This document shows, piece after piece, positions 43,201 to 51,237 of a DNA stretch of 64,000 nt. Positions within the stretch are counted from its first letter, which is position 1; every line of letters starts with the position of its first letter. Source of the stretch: JBEKYD01 sp049511335. GTDB taxonomy: Bacteria; Acidobacteriota; Terriglobia; Bryobacterales; Bryobacteraceae. Below the pieces are notes generated by a model. The model was not told the DNA's origin and ran no database searches. It saw nothing but the letters and a program-made list of their open reading frames with translations. The stretch is from positions 1-64,000 of the forward strand of contig JBEKYD010000005.1 in NCBI GenBank assembly GCA_049511335.1, given 5' to 3'. Both the position numbers and the translations under genes were made by a program.

Positions 43201-43413
43201 ATGATGACCATGCTGGTGGCCACGTTGGGCTTGCTGCCGGCGGCGCTTTCGCACGCCATCGGCTCGGACTCGCAGCGGCCGTTTGCGATCGTCATCGTAG
43301 GCGGTCTAATGACCGACCTGGCGATGAGTATCTTCCTGCTGCCGACTCTATACGTGTGGATGGCCGGCCAGGGCGACATGCTGCCCGAGCCGGAAGCGAG
43401 CTTCGAGGAATAA
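40279..43413 (+). CDS. CusA/CzcA-type RND efflux transporter
   Basis: A 1044-residue resistance-nodulation-division pump of the heavy-metal efflux type. N-terminal MIRRIVDFALNNRFMVAALA is TM1. Two large periplasmic loops follow TM1 and TM7. The proton-relay residues of the HME group are all seen in TM4: LGALDFGMVVDGSVVMVENI contains both aspartates and the glutamate. Porter-domain motifs such as VPFLDRSDLVR and FNTEYFVDLKSKKGW are typical. It normally works with a membrane-fusion protein and a TolC-like outer-membrane channel, neither of which is adjacent. The substrate may be a monovalent or divalent metal ion. A small membrane gene follows after 3 bp. Confidence 0.92.
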   Translation: MIRRIVDFALNNRFMVAALALLLFAWGIISFKALPIEAYPDVANNYVQVISQWPGRAAEEVEQQVTIPLEIVMNGLPHLQHLRSVSLFGLSSLMLVFDDTSNDDWNRAKVLERISEVSLPDNLQPQMGSDYSPVGQIYWYTLHSTNPKYDLMELKSLEDWVLEKQFKSVPNVVDVSSFGGTTKEYQVRIDPDKLVDYGLSIGQVEQQLANNNVNAGGSFIEQGLQQVNVRQVGLVKTVGDIDGTFVKTANGTPIRMSDIATVQQGPKIRLGRIGKAIHRADGKIVDNDDVIEGIVLLRKGADSDQVLKDIHAQVEELNTQILPHGVKVVPFLDRSDLVRYTSETVLHNLREGIILVTIILFLFLGNARGALIVGCTIPFSLLFAAICLDLRHIPANLLSLGALDFGMVVDGSVVMVENIIRHMGHREGPVSVMDRIREAAHEVQRPVFYAIGIIITAYLPIFTLQAVEGRLFKPMAWTVAFALLGALIFSMVVAPMLASFLFRKNVREWHNPLLLWVTERYRTVLRWAVRARWLTVGLGVASLLGSVYLLKSGVIGSEFLPHLDEGAIWARGTLAPSTGPTEGTRLMDQARIAFASFPEVTQVVSQVGRPDDGTDTSGFFNTEYFVDLKSKKGWRPLFRQDKDALIAAMDHEVSKMPGVLWNFSQPISDNMEEAVSGVKGELAVKIRGDDLHLLEATGDKILAQMRAVRGVEDLGMFRVIGQPNLNYTVNRAQAARFGVNVADVQDAIQTAVGGNAVSQVLDGEMRFDLVARYLPRYRDTREAIDSIRLVTPSGERVSLAQLCGIQAVDGASEIYREANSRYVAIKYSVRGRDLGSTVEEAIAKVKKNVKLPEGYQIRWEGEYESQKRADARLAVILPITILLIVIILCTMFHSLKWAMLILANMAMAPIGGLLALLVTHTNFSVSSSVGFLALFGVSVQTGVIMLEYINQLRARGNTIENSAVEGAVLRLRPIMMTMLVATLGLLPAALSHAIGSDSQRPFAIVIVGGLMTDLAMSIFLLPTLYVWMAGQGDMLPEPEASFEE

Positions 43414-43416
43414 GCC

Positions 43417-43620
43417 ATGACCGACGAGACCCTGCCCATTGCGCTCGAACGCGTTGCCGCGTGGCTTCATCCGCGCTGGCCCTCGGTGCTGGTTTTCGGG
43501 GGCTTGCTCCTATTCTGGACGGCGTGTCTGGCCAGCGACGCTTTGCCGATCGAAGCTTTTTTCCTGGGACCCGGCCTGATGCTTGCGGGTGCGATTCTAC
43601 GGGCCCGCCAGCGCCGCTAG
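43417..43620 (+). CDS. 67-residue membrane protein downstream of the RND pump
   Basis: A short protein with two hydrophobic segments (VLVFGGLLLFWTACLAS and FFLGPGLMLAGAIL) and a basic end (RARQRR). ATG begins three bases after the pump's stop codon, implying co-transcription and possibly coupling. No family is recognised. It could be a small accessory subunit of the pump, as AcrZ is for AcrB, but that is inference. Confidence 0.6.
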   Translation: MTDETLPIALERVAAWLHPRWPSVLVFGGLLLFWTACLASDALPIEAFFLGPGLMLAGAILRARQRR

Positions 43621-43638
43621 CACGCATCTTCTCCAGGT

Positions 43639-43693
43639 GGCGAGGGCACTCGTGCCTGCCGTGCCGGGACTCATCCCGGCACGCTCCCTCGCC
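43639..43693. repeat. palindromic intergenic repeat (GGCGAGGG...CCCTCGCC)
   Basis: Outer arms GGCGAGGG/CCCTCGCC enclose a 9-bp inner stem GTGCCGGGA/TCCCGGCAC with a 4-base loop. It lies between convergent genes and has no T-run. It could serve as a bidirectional terminator. Confidence 0.5.
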
Positions 43694-43717
43694 CTGAAAT
43701 AGCAAGAGCCCGCCAAG

Positions 43718-44602
43718 TCAAGGTTCGCGACCCTCAGCCTGAGGCCTCTGGAACCGAAGGCGAACCTTGTTTCCGGTGTACTCGATGCGCAGATCCCAGC
43801 CCGCCGCGGCGGCACGGTTCTGCCATACGGTTTCGTAGAGCGTGCGGTAGTCCTCGCGTGAGATCATTTGGCGTAAGTGCCCGGTCTGTTCATAGAGCCT
43901 CCATTCGACTGCGTCCAGATCGACAACCGCCTGTCGATCGTCGAGCGAAACCAGGGTGAGTGGGCTGCCCCGCAGGTTTGACTGCTCCCAGCAGGCGTAC
44001 AGGACGAATGCTCGCGGGGCGGGGACGAAAGGCACCCAAGTGCGAGCCGCCAGGAAATAACCCGCGCCGTCCTGGAACCACTGGAACGCGAACGGCTTCC
44101 CTTTTTCCTTTGCGAGCAGGTTGAAAACCCGTACACGCTCCGTCATCGCGATCTCTTCGCGCATCCAGTTCTTCCGGCCGCTGGTTACATCGGGAAACTT
44201 CGAGACCGGAAGCGGCCCAATTTGGTCCAGGCGGATGAAGATGGTTTCCATGTGCTGGAAGAACCAAGTGTCTCCTTCGGTCACAACCGTGAAGCAATAG
44301 GTAGTCTTTTGGTCGCCCTCCGAAGTCAGCGAAACCAGAAAGTGGATCTGGTCGCCGACCCGATAGATCTCCGGCCGCTTCTCCCAATCTTCCGGCTTCG
44401 CCTGCGCACGGATAGCGGCGATGAAGCCTAGAAACGGCTCACGCAGTTGCTCCGAGTATGGCCGGATGCGTTCGCGAGTGATGCGGCCATCGCGAAACGC
44501 CCGGCTAAAATCGTTCCAAACAGCGAGGTCGTCGGCGCCTCGTCCGACCCTGGGCGCGAACAAGGCCACAAGGATGACAGTCGCAGCGGCGGTTCTCAGC
44601 AT
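43718..44602 (-). CDS. exported hypothetical protein
   Basis: A 294-residue protein with an N-terminal signal peptide (MLRTAAATVILVALFAPRVG). The rest is mixed alpha/beta and rich in aromatic residues, for example YCFTVVTEGDTWFFQHMETI and AARTWVPFVPAPRAFVLYAC. No metal or catalytic motif stands out and no family is recognised. It is a single minus-strand gene between the RND group and the glycosyltransferase fusion. Likely periplasmic. Confidence 0.65.
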   Translation of the reverse strand: MLRTAAATVILVALFAPRVGRGADDLAVWNDFSRAFRDGRITRERIRPYSEQLREPFLGFIAAIRAQAKPEDWEKRPEIYRVGDQIHFLVSLTSEGDQKTTYCFTVVTEGDTWFFQHMETIFIRLDQIGPLPVSKFPDVTSGRKNWMREEIAMTERVRVFNLLAKEKGKPFAFQWFQDGAGYFLAARTWVPFVPAPRAFVLYACWEQSNLRGSPLTLVSLDDRQAVVDLDAVEWRLYEQTGHLRQMISREDYRTLYETVWQNRAAAAGWDLRIEYTGNKVRLRFQRPQAEGREP

Positions 44603-44687
44603 TTCCCGCCGCGAATCATATCAAAGGGTGCTTAATACCGCAATGGATCGACGGCATCGGAAGCCCGAAGCTGTGACCAGCGGCTGT

Positions 44688-46139
44688 TCATTCTGGCTTC
44701 TGACTTCCGTCTTCTGGCTTCTTCTCACCCGCCTTTCTCGCCACCGCAATCAGAGACACCGCCGGCCAGGGCAGGCTGCGGTCGATGCGGCGCCAGAGCC
44801 AGACCAGACGGTCGAAGACGCGGAGCTGCCAGCGGCCGAAATGGCGCCGCTTCAGGACGCGGCCATTCCAATACCATCCGGGCCGGGTGACGCGGTTGAA
44901 CTCGAAGATACGCTCGACGGTGAAGCCGGCGGCTTCGAGCTTGGAGTGAAGTTCGTCCTGGGAATAGCGGCGGTAGTGGCCCAAGACTTCGTCCAGGGTC
45001 CCGTAAATCGATTGATCCTGCGGCACCAGCACGATGGCCCGGCCGCCCGGCGCGAGCGCGCTCGAAATATTTCGCAGGCCGACGGCATCGTCCGCAATGT
45101 GCTCCAGCACGTTGAGGCAAATCACGGTGTCGGCCTGGCCGGCAATGGGGGCGAAGTCTTCCGGCTCCGCCAAATCGCATTTGCGGGCGCTGACGTTCGG
45201 GCGGTTTTGCAGGCGCTGGCGCAGGCGGGCCAGGTGTTCACCGTCGATATCCGTAGCGGTATAGCACTTGCGGCGCGGCGCCAATTGCCTCGACAGGTTG
45301 CCGATGCCGGCGCCAATTTCGAGCACTCTGGCGCCCACGTAGGGGCGAATCGAGTCCGCCATCCAGCGATTGAATCGCGGCGTGCCGGATAGGGCGTCCA
45401 GAATACGGGCCCCGCGGTCCAGATAAATATCGCGCCGGAAGCCGAAATAGAGTATGGTCCAAACCGCGGCCAGCGCGTCGCGAAAGCCAATCTTCTTGCC
45501 CTCGTCGTAGGTGCGGCCGCGGTAGCTGATCGGCACCTCGTAAATGGCGGCGCCGCGCTGCGCCAGTTTGATGGTGATCTCGGGCTCGATGCCGAACCGG
45601 GAGCTGCGCAGGGGAATCGAGCGGATCAGGGAAAGGCGGAAGGCCTTGTAACCCGTTTCGATATCGGTCACGTTCAGATCCGCCACGGCATTCCCAAGCG
45701 TGGTGAGCAGGTTGTTGGCGAGCGAGTGCCAGAAGTACAACACGCGGCGCTCGCCGGCGGCGGCGAAGCGCGAACCGAAAACCGCGTCGGCGTAGCCTTC
45801 CAGCAGAGGGCGGAGCACGGCGGCGAGGTCGGCGGGATTATACTCCAGGTCGCTATCCTGCACCACCGCGAACTCGCCGCGCGCCTGCTCGAGAGCCGTG
45901 CGGATGGCCGCTCCCTTGCCGCGGTTGCGGTCGTGATGGATGACGCGGAGGCAGGCGTGCTCGCGAGCCATCCGGTCGAGCACTTCGCCGGAACCGTCGG
46001 TCGAGCCGTCATCCACCGCGATCAGCTCGACCGGAACCGAGCCCCAGAGCGGCAAGGCCAGGACGCGTTCGACGGCCGCCGTCACTAGCTCTTCTTCGTT
46101 GTAAACCGGGATCAGAATGGATACCTGGACAGGCAACAA
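44688..46139 (-). CDS. fused GT2 glycosyltransferase and SAM methyltransferase
   Basis: A 483-residue two-domain protein. Residues 1-240 are a DPM1/GT2-type glycosyltransferase: VSILIPVYNEEELV, the DDGSTDGS nucleotide-sugar loop, the metal-binding DSD at 95-97 (VVQDSDLEYNP), and TDIETGYKAFR. Residues ~255-440 are a class I methyltransferase with the SAM-binding motif VLEIGAGIGNLSRQLA, the acidic TDIDGEHL and the CLNVLEHIADDAVGLRNI motif. No transmembrane region separates them. Such fusions probably act on a polyprenol- or lipid-linked glycan. The C-terminal ~12 residues (GEKKPEDGSQKPE) are encoded by an intergenic-type repeat. Its stop is followed by 85 bp before the next gene. Confidence 0.88.
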   Translation of the reverse strand: MLPVQVSILIPVYNEEELVTAAVERVLALPLWGSVPVELIAVDDGSTDGSGEVLDRMAREHACLRVIHHDRNRGKGAAIRTALEQARGEFAVVQDSDLEYNPADLAAVLRPLLEGYADAVFGSRFAAAGERRVLYFWHSLANNLLTTLGNAVADLNVTDIETGYKAFRLSLIRSIPLRSSRFGIEPEITIKLAQRGAAIYEVPISYRGRTYDEGKKIGFRDALAAVWTILYFGFRRDIYLDRGARILDALSGTPRFNRWMADSIRPYVGARVLEIGAGIGNLSRQLAPRRKCYTATDIDGEHLARLRQRLQNRPNVSARKCDLAEPEDFAPIAGQADTVICLNVLEHIADDAVGLRNISSALAPGGRAIVLVPQDQSIYGTLDEVLGHYRRYSQDELHSKLEAAGFTVERIFEFNRVTRPGWYWNGRVLKRRHFGRWQLRVFDRLVWLWRRIDRSLPWPAVSLIAVARKAGEKKPEDGSQKPE

Positions 46140-46315
46140 ATCCGATAGTACCGCGGCTTTGCTTTGTGCGTTCCGGTGGGTATCGTTTTGCCCCGAGGAA
46201 CCGCTCCTTTACAGGAACTGCTCCGACTCGAAGGTTGCCGCCGGTGCGGGAGTGTGAAGCCGCTTGCGTCAATCGGTCCCCGCGTGTTGCGGACCGGGCC
46301 GCCAGTCGTGGCCAG

Positions 46316-47731
46316 CTACGCTTCGAAGGTATATCCCTCTTCGCCGTGCAGGCTGAGATCCAACCCGGTCTCTTCCTGCTCGGGCGTCACCCGCACACCG
46401 ACCAGCATGTCGGTGACCTTCAGAATAATCAGTGTACCCACTACGGCCAGACCCCAGGCAATGGCGCAGCCCACGGCTTGGTTCCACACCTGTCCGGCTC
46501 GCCCATCCACCAGCCCTAGCGGCAGAGGCTTCCCGGCGGCGTCCTTCAGCCCGTCGTTGATGAGCCTGGTGGCGAATACGCCGGTCATCAGCGCGCCCAG
46601 CGTTCCGCCGCAGCCGTGCACGCCGAAGGCATCCAGCGAATCGTCGTAGCGGAATCGGGCCTTGACCTTGGTCACCATGACGTAGCAGACTATGCCGGCG
46701 CACAAGCCGATCAGCAGAGCGGGGAACGGCTCGACGAAGCCCGACGCCGGCGTGATCGCCACCAATCCCGCCACCGCGCCGGAGATGCCGCCCAGCACAC
46801 TCGGCCGCCCGTCATGAATCCACTCGGCCGCGATCCAGCTCAACGTGGCCGCCGCCGCCGCGAAGTGAGTGGCCACGAAAGCGCCGGTGGCGAGCGGCGA
46901 GGCCGCCAGCGCGGAGCCGGCGTTGAACCCGAACCAGCCCACCCACAACAGGCACGCGCCGATGAAACTCAGCGCCATGCTGTGCGGCTTCATGGCCACC
47001 TCCGGATAACCCACGCGCTTGCCCAGATAGAGGGCGCAAACCAGCGCCGACACCCCGGAGGTAATGTGCACCACCGTCCCGCCGGCAAAATCGAAGCAGG
47101 GAATCGTTCCGCCGTTGAAGGCGTTCAGCAACCCGCCCTTGCCCCACACCATGTGCGCCATCGGAAAATAAACCATCAGGCTCCACAGACTGGTGAAGAC
47201 GATCATGGCGCTGAACTTCATGCGTTCGGCGAATGCTCCCGAGATCAAGGCCGGCGTGATGATGGCAAACATCAACTGGTAAACCATGAAGGTGGCCTGC
47301 GGAATGGTTGGCGCGTAATCGGCGTTGGGCGCGCTGCCCACTCCATGCAGGAAAGCGAACCGGAGGTCGCCTATGTAGGGTCCCGATCCGCCGAACGCCA
47401 GGCTGTACCCCACCACGGCCCAGATCACGGTCACCAGCGCCATAAGCACGAAGCTCTGCATCATGGTGCCTAGAATATTTTTGCGGCGCACCAGCCCGCC
47501 GTAGAAGAGCGCCAGTCCTGGCCCCGTCATCAGCAGCACCAGGGCCGCGCTCACCAGCATCCAGGCATTGTCGCCCGCGCTCTGCGCCGCCTTGGCCGCC
47601 CCTTCCACGGCAGTCAGCCGGGCGGAGAGGTCGGGCGCCGTTTGCCCCATCAAGAGCGTCGCCGCGCACGGCAGAAAAAGAAGCAACCGCGCGATGCGGT
47701 GCGTTCGTGGCACATCCCATTTAGCAAACAT
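46316..47731 (-). CDS. amt: ammonium transporter (Amt/MEP/Rh family)
   Basis: A 471-residue inner-membrane channel with a signal-peptide-like N-terminus (ARLLLFLPCAATLLMGQTAP) and 11 expected membrane helices. Conserved signatures are GLALFYGGLVRRKNILGTMM, the pore TWMVYQLMFAIITPALISGA region, VTFDFAGGTVVHITSGVSAL with the pore histidine, and FDDSLDAFGVHGCGGTLGAL (FRYDDSLDAFGVHG here) with the second pore histidine. It conducts ammonium. Usually it is paired with glnK; no glnK is adjacent in this window, so control by P-II would have to act from elsewhere. Confidence 0.93.
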   Translation of the reverse strand: MFAKWDVPRTHRIARLLLFLPCAATLLMGQTAPDLSARLTAVEGAAKAAQSAGDNAWMLVSAALVLLMTGPGLALFYGGLVRRKNILGTMMQSFVLMALVTVIWAVVGYSLAFGGSGPYIGDLRFAFLHGVGSAPNADYAPTIPQATFMVYQLMFAIITPALISGAFAERMKFSAMIVFTSLWSLMVYFPMAHMVWGKGGLLNAFNGGTIPCFDFAGGTVVHITSGVSALVCALYLGKRVGYPEVAMKPHSMALSFIGACLLWVGWFGFNAGSALAASPLATGAFVATHFAAAAATLSWIAAEWIHDGRPSVLGGISGAVAGLVAITPASGFVEPFPALLIGLCAGIVCYVMVTKVKARFRYDDSLDAFGVHGCGGTLGALMTGVFATRLINDGLKDAAGKPLPLGLVDGRAGQVWNQAVGCAIAWGLAVVGTLIILKVTDMLVGVRVTPEQEETGLDLSLHGEEGYTFEA

Positions 47732-47859
47732 GGCAAACTAACATTCTCGCGCCAGTGGGTAATGGCGCCAAAACGGAATTTTTCGATCTTCGAAATTCGA
47801 TTTTCTTATTCCTCAGGCCGCCGCCGGCCCATCCGGTACAGCTCGGGGCCCCACCGGGT

Positions 47860-48405
47860 TCAGCTTATGATGCGTTCCATGACCGATAGCAGGTACCCGC
47901 GGTCGAAAGGTCCCGTGCGGTAAGTGCGGGAATCGAAGTAGCGCCACATGCGGCGGTCCGGTTCCACGGTATAAAAGAGTAGCTGCTCTTCGATGAGGTC
48001 CTTGTCCAGTAATTCCTGGTTGAAGGCGCGGACAAAGCCTTCCAGCGTGTAGGGTACGCGGAACTCTTCGGTGGAAACGAGGTCTTTGGTGGCGTGAAAT
48101 TCCACCTGCAGAATGCGTCCGCGGACGTTGACTTGAAACAAGTTCGCCCCGTCTTCCCGAAAGGCGTCGGGGTGAAATTCGGGTGGGTCTAACTCTACCC
48201 GGAAACGCGCCAGGCGGCTGTTCAGAGCCCCCACCAGTTCGCCGCAAATGGCGTGTAATTCGGCGCATGCGGCGCGGCGCAAAGCGTTCATTTCAAGCGC
48301 CCGATCGAGCGAGCGCTCGTCCTTTTCGGCCAGCCGCTCGATATTCCGGGCGAGCCGCTCGAGCCGCAGACTCCAGGTTTCCGCCACACGTTCGGAACGG
48401 CCCAA
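47860..48405 (-). CDS. conserved hypothetical protein
   Basis: A 181-residue soluble protein. The first half is a charged helical stretch with many Arg/Glu heptads (LARNIERLAEKDERSLDRAL). The second half is strand-rich and contains FRVPYTLEGFVRAFNQELLD and RRMWRYFDSRTYRTGPFDRG. No signal, no obvious catalytic motif and no family I can name. It stands alone on the minus strand between amt and the DUF4342 gene. Confidence 0.6.
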   Translation of the reverse strand: MGRSERVAETWSLRLERLARNIERLAEKDERSLDRALEMNALRRAACAELHAICGELVGALNSRLARFRVELDPPEFHPDAFREDGANLFQVNVRGRILQVEFHATKDLVSTEEFRVPYTLEGFVRAFNQELLDKDLIEEQLLFYTVEPDRRMWRYFDSRTYRTGPFDRGYLLSVMERIIS

Positions 48406-48495
48406 TTTTCCTCCCTCCCTACGATAACAGCAGTTTGGAAGGATTCAAGGGCGCTCAGCGGCAATTCCGGCCTCCGGCGCCCGGTTGCCCGGCCG

Positions 48496-48837
48496 TCACG
48501 ACGGTTGCGGCCCTCCTTCGGGCTTGCCACCATCCGAGTGGGAAGAGCCCTCGGAGGGCGGCGCGGTCCGTTCGACCACGATGGTTCCCATCGAAATCAT
48601 GGCGGCCAGCGCGGCCACCGCTGCCAGCACCGGCGCGGCGATCACACTGATCGCGGCTACCGTCACCGGGATTTCGAGCAGCGTGTGGCCGCTTTCATTT
48701 TTGAGGATGATGCGCCGCACGTTGCCTTCGTGAATCAATTCGCGAACTTTGGCGGCAAGGTCTTTACCGGCAACCTTAAACTGTTCGAAAACGTGCTCGA
48801 AAGTCTCCATCTCTCCAGTGTAGATGGATTCCGCCAC
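48496..48837 (-). CDS. DUF4342 family membrane protein
   Basis: A 113-residue protein. The segment ELIHEGNVRRIILKNESGHT LLEIPVTV is the DUF4342 hallmark, followed by one or two hydrophobic helices (VIAAPVLAAVAALAAMISMG). A Ser/Gly/Pro-rich tail of ~25 residues ends the protein. Function is unknown. The longest frame uses GTG; the ATG nine codons on (METFEHVFEQF, 48810) is an alternative start. The XRE-type regulator gene is next upstream on the same strand. Confidence 0.75.
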   Translation of the reverse strand: MAESIYTGEMETFEHVFEQFKVAGKDLAAKVRELIHEGNVRRIILKNESGHTLLEIPVTVAAISVIAAPVLAAVAALAAMISMGTIVVERTAPPSEGSSHSDGGKPEGGPQPS

Positions 48838-48870
48838 TCGGACGCCCCTACTCGCCCGCCGAATGGGATC

Positions 48871-49128
48871 CTACTCGCCCACGGCCTTCTGGTCGTTCAC
48901 GGCTGGAACGGGCTGCTTGAGGAGATCGTGAGCGTCCAAGTGCAGGGCGGTTAAAATCACGTCGGCCATTTCCACGGAAAGCTCTCGTTTGCCCTTCAAG
49001 ACGTTGTGAATATGAGGTTGGGAGACGCCCGTGGCGCGCGCCAGAGCGCGTTCCGTCAATTCGCCGTTACGAACCATATCGCGAAGGCGTTGGACCAGAC
49101 GGTTTCGCAATTCCGCAAGACCTAGCAT
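48871..49128 (-). CDS. XRE-type helix-turn-helix regulator
   Basis: An 85-residue protein made almost entirely of one HTH_3 (Cro/C1-type) domain: LVQRLRDMVRNGELTERALA then RATGVSQPHIHNVLKGKREL contain helices 1-4 with the recognition helix around SQPHIHNVLKG. The ATG used (MLGLAELRNRL) has AGGG upstream; a GTG 25 codons earlier would add a poorly conserved extension. It sits at one side of a very AT-rich intergenic segment and could regulate itself or the divergent gene. Confidence 0.78.
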   Translation of the reverse strand: MLGLAELRNRLVQRLRDMVRNGELTERALARATGVSQPHIHNVLKGKRELSVEMADVILTALHLDAHDLLKQPVPAVNDQKAVGE

Positions 49129-49275
49129 GAGACCCTCGCGATATGTTTCTGTTTGAAATAGGTAATAAGATTCTTTTGAATTCGCCGAGTGCTCAAAGTC
49201 CACTATAGCAAAAGTACCGGATTCGTCAATAGCAACTAACTGCCTGCCGGTTACAAGCTTACGGGCGTTGCCCTG

Positions 49276-49380
49276 GCTAGGGTAATAATAAATAATAATT
49301 GTAATTATTCAAAGTTTATTTGACTTATTTTAAATTTAATGTTTATATTTTATATAAGAATTATAGCAGCCATTTATAGG
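49276..49380 (+). promoter_or_regulatory. AT-rich island with a sigma70-like promoter
   Basis: About 100 bp is composed almost only of A and T, in contrast to the GC-rich surroundings (for example TAATAATAAATAATAATTGT). A good sigma70 promoter is visible: TTGACT at 49320-49325, a 17-base spacer, then TTATAT at 49343-49348, pointing at the downstream Cys-rich gene. The A/T tracts could act as UP elements or H-NS-type silencer targets. Confidence 0.65.
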
Positions 49381-49413
49381 AATTGCCGACCGGGAGAAAG
49401 GACTGAATTCTAA

Positions 49414-49959
49414 ATGGATTGGAGTCGCTCTAACTCAATTGGTTTGGCTCGCGCCGCCTGCGTATACTGCGGGGGAGCGGGCACGCGCACTGTCCGTCGT
49501 GACAAAGAAACCCCTTGTTGTTGCGTGCTTCGGGGAATTTTTCGAGTTTGTTACAATCGCTTCCGGGAGTGCGTGGAGCTAGGTGCGCACACCAGCACGG
49601 TTTCCTGGGATCATCTGGGAGGGAAGGACGGCCGCCGTTCTTATTCCCGGAAAAAAGAGGAATATGCGGCCGATTTTTGCCTGGTAAGCCGCCGCCTTTT
49701 GAATGATTCGGACTACAGACTTTTTCGATATCACTTTCTATTGGGGGCCGATTGGCGTTTGTGCTGCCGGCAATTGAATATGGATCGCGGCACTTTCTTT
49801 CACGAAGTATACCGGATCGAACAATTGCTGGGACGCGGATTCGCCGAAGTCGAACCGTACCCCTTGTATCCGATCCGGGAGTACTTCGCCGGCGTGGTAA
49901 ATAAAGCTCAGCCGGGGCTGGAGGAGGAGGAGCCGCTCGAATTACCCCTGTCCGCCTAG
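49414..49959 (+). CDS. conserved Cys-rich HTH-like protein of unknown function
   Basis: A 181-residue protein. Residues ~16-46 carry ACVYCGGAGTRT and PCCCVLRGIFRVCYNRFREC, several CxxC-type cysteines that may bind zinc. The second half (FHFLLGADWRLCCRQLNMDR, then GTFFHEVYRIEQLLGRGF) has the spacing of a sigma-region-4-like helix-turn-helix. From memory, close relatives are widespread in Solibacter-type Acidobacteria, without a known function. Its promoter lies in the AT-rich island; AGAAAGGA is a spaced ribosome binding site. It is likely to be a small transcription regulator. Confidence 0.7.
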   Translation: MDWSRSNSIGLARAACVYCGGAGTRTVRRDKETPCCCVLRGIFRVCYNRFRECVELGAHTSTVSWDHLGGKDGRRSYSRKKEEYAADFCLVSRRLLNDSDYRLFRYHFLLGADWRLCCRQLNMDRGTFFHEVYRIEQLLGRGFAEVEPYPLYPIREYFAGVVNKAQPGLEEEEPLELPLSA

Positions 49960-50064
49960 CTCGCGTCTCCACCCGCCGGGCTGGGCCCGCGGCAGCGCCA
50001 CCTGTCCTGGCGCGATCCTGTCCGCGGCGGTTTACCCACCTTAGTTCGCACATCCATCTGGTGC

Positions 50065-50104
50065 GCCCCTGTCGCAGCCCCGGGCTGGCGACAGGGGCTC
50101 TTTC
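50065..50104 (+). terminator. probable rho-independent terminator
   Basis: An 11-bp stem GCCCCTGTCGC/GCGACAGGGGC with an inner AGCCC/GGGCT stem is followed by TCTTTCC. It lies 105 bp after the Cys-rich HTH gene and just before the YdjM-like gene. The T-run is short, so termination may be partial. Confidence 0.6.
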
Positions 50105-50134
50105 CGGCTCCGGTTTACAATAGAGCTTCCTTCC

Positions 50135-51133
50135 ATGGACCCGCTCACTCACACGGCTACGGGATTATTTCTGAGCCGTGCCGGCTTGAACCGCTGGACG
50201 CCGCGCGCCACTGCGATTCTGATATTGGCCGCCAACGCCCCGGACATCGACATCGTCAGCGCGGCCGGCGGTTCCCTCAATTACCTGCATTATCACCGTC
50301 ACCTGACCCATTCGCTGATGGCAATGCCGGTGATGGCACTGCTGCCCGTAGTGGCTGTGCGTCTGATCGGACGAAAGCCGGTGAACTGGCTCGCGGCGTG
50401 GTGCGCCAGTCTGATCGCGGTCGGATCGCATCTGCTGCTCGATTGGACCAACAGTTACGGCATCCGCCTTCTGCTGCCGTTCTCCGCGCGCTGGTTGCGC
50501 CTGGATTGGACCAACGTGATCGATCTGTGGATCTGGGCGGTGCTGGCGATCTGCCTGCTAGGGCCTTTTCTGGCGCGGTTGGTGGGTTCGGAGATCTCTT
50601 CGGGAGCGGCCCAGACGCGCCCGCACGGCCGCGCGGCGGCCTGCGCCGCACTGGGTTTTTTGCTGTTTTACGAGGGCGCCCGCGCCACTTTGCACGCCCG
50701 CGCCGTGGCGGCGCTGGACTCGCGCCTTTATCAGCAGACCTCCCCGCTGCGGACTTTCGCGTTCCCCGATGCCGCCAATCCCTTCGATTGGCGCGGCGTC
50801 ATGGAAACGTCCGAATTCGATGCCGTCGCCGGCCTGAACCTGGCGGCGGAATTCGACCCCTCCCGCGCCAACATCTTCATCAAGCCGGAGCCCGATCCGG
50901 CCCTCGATGCCGCGCGGAATTCGGAGACCTTTCGGCAGTTCATCGAGTTCGCGCAGGTTCCGTTTTGGCGTGTCTCTCCCGCGCCCGACCTGGAGGGCGG
51001 AAAGCTGGTCGAGGTTTTCGACCTGCGTTTCGGCACGCCCCTGGCGCCGGGGTTCATGGCGTCGGCTACCGTGGATGCGCAGCAGCATGTCGTCCGCGCC
51101 AATTTCCAATGGGGCCGGCTCAGGCCCCGCTAA
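50135..51133 (+). CDS. YdjM-like membrane-bound metal-dependent hydrolase (DUF457-like)
   Basis: A 332-residue membrane protein. MDPLTHTATGLFLSRAGLNR, ANAPDIDIVSA and YLHYHRHLTHSLMAMPVMAL contain the His/Asp residues typical of the LexA-binding YdjM/DUF457 family, and VGSHLLLDWTNSYGIRLLLP supplies another conserved His/Asp pair. About four membrane helices lie within residues 55-205; the remaining third is a strand-rich extracytoplasmic domain. Proposed activity is phospholipase D-like or hydrolase-like; a substrate is not known. ATG is at a normal position, without a strong ribosome binding site. Confidence 0.85.
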   Translation: MDPLTHTATGLFLSRAGLNRWTPRATAILILAANAPDIDIVSAAGGSLNYLHYHRHLTHSLMAMPVMALLPVVAVRLIGRKPVNWLAAWCASLIAVGSHLLLDWTNSYGIRLLLPFSARWLRLDWTNVIDLWIWAVLAICLLGPFLARLVGSEISSGAAQTRPHGRAAACAALGFLLFYEGARATLHARAVAALDSRLYQQTSPLRTFAFPDAANPFDWRGVMETSEFDAVAGLNLAAEFDPSRANIFIKPEPDPALDAARNSETFRQFIEFAQVPFWRVSPAPDLEGGKLVEVFDLRFGTPLAPGFMASATVDAQQHVVRANFQWGRLRPR

Positions 51134-51237
51134 CCTCACTCTCGCCGCCGTAAGTACCCGCCTAAAGCGCTCCCTTCCGGCAATTAAGCCCTTCCCCTCA
51201 TTGCCCGGCCGGTATGGCTGCCGTCACAATTACAAGT

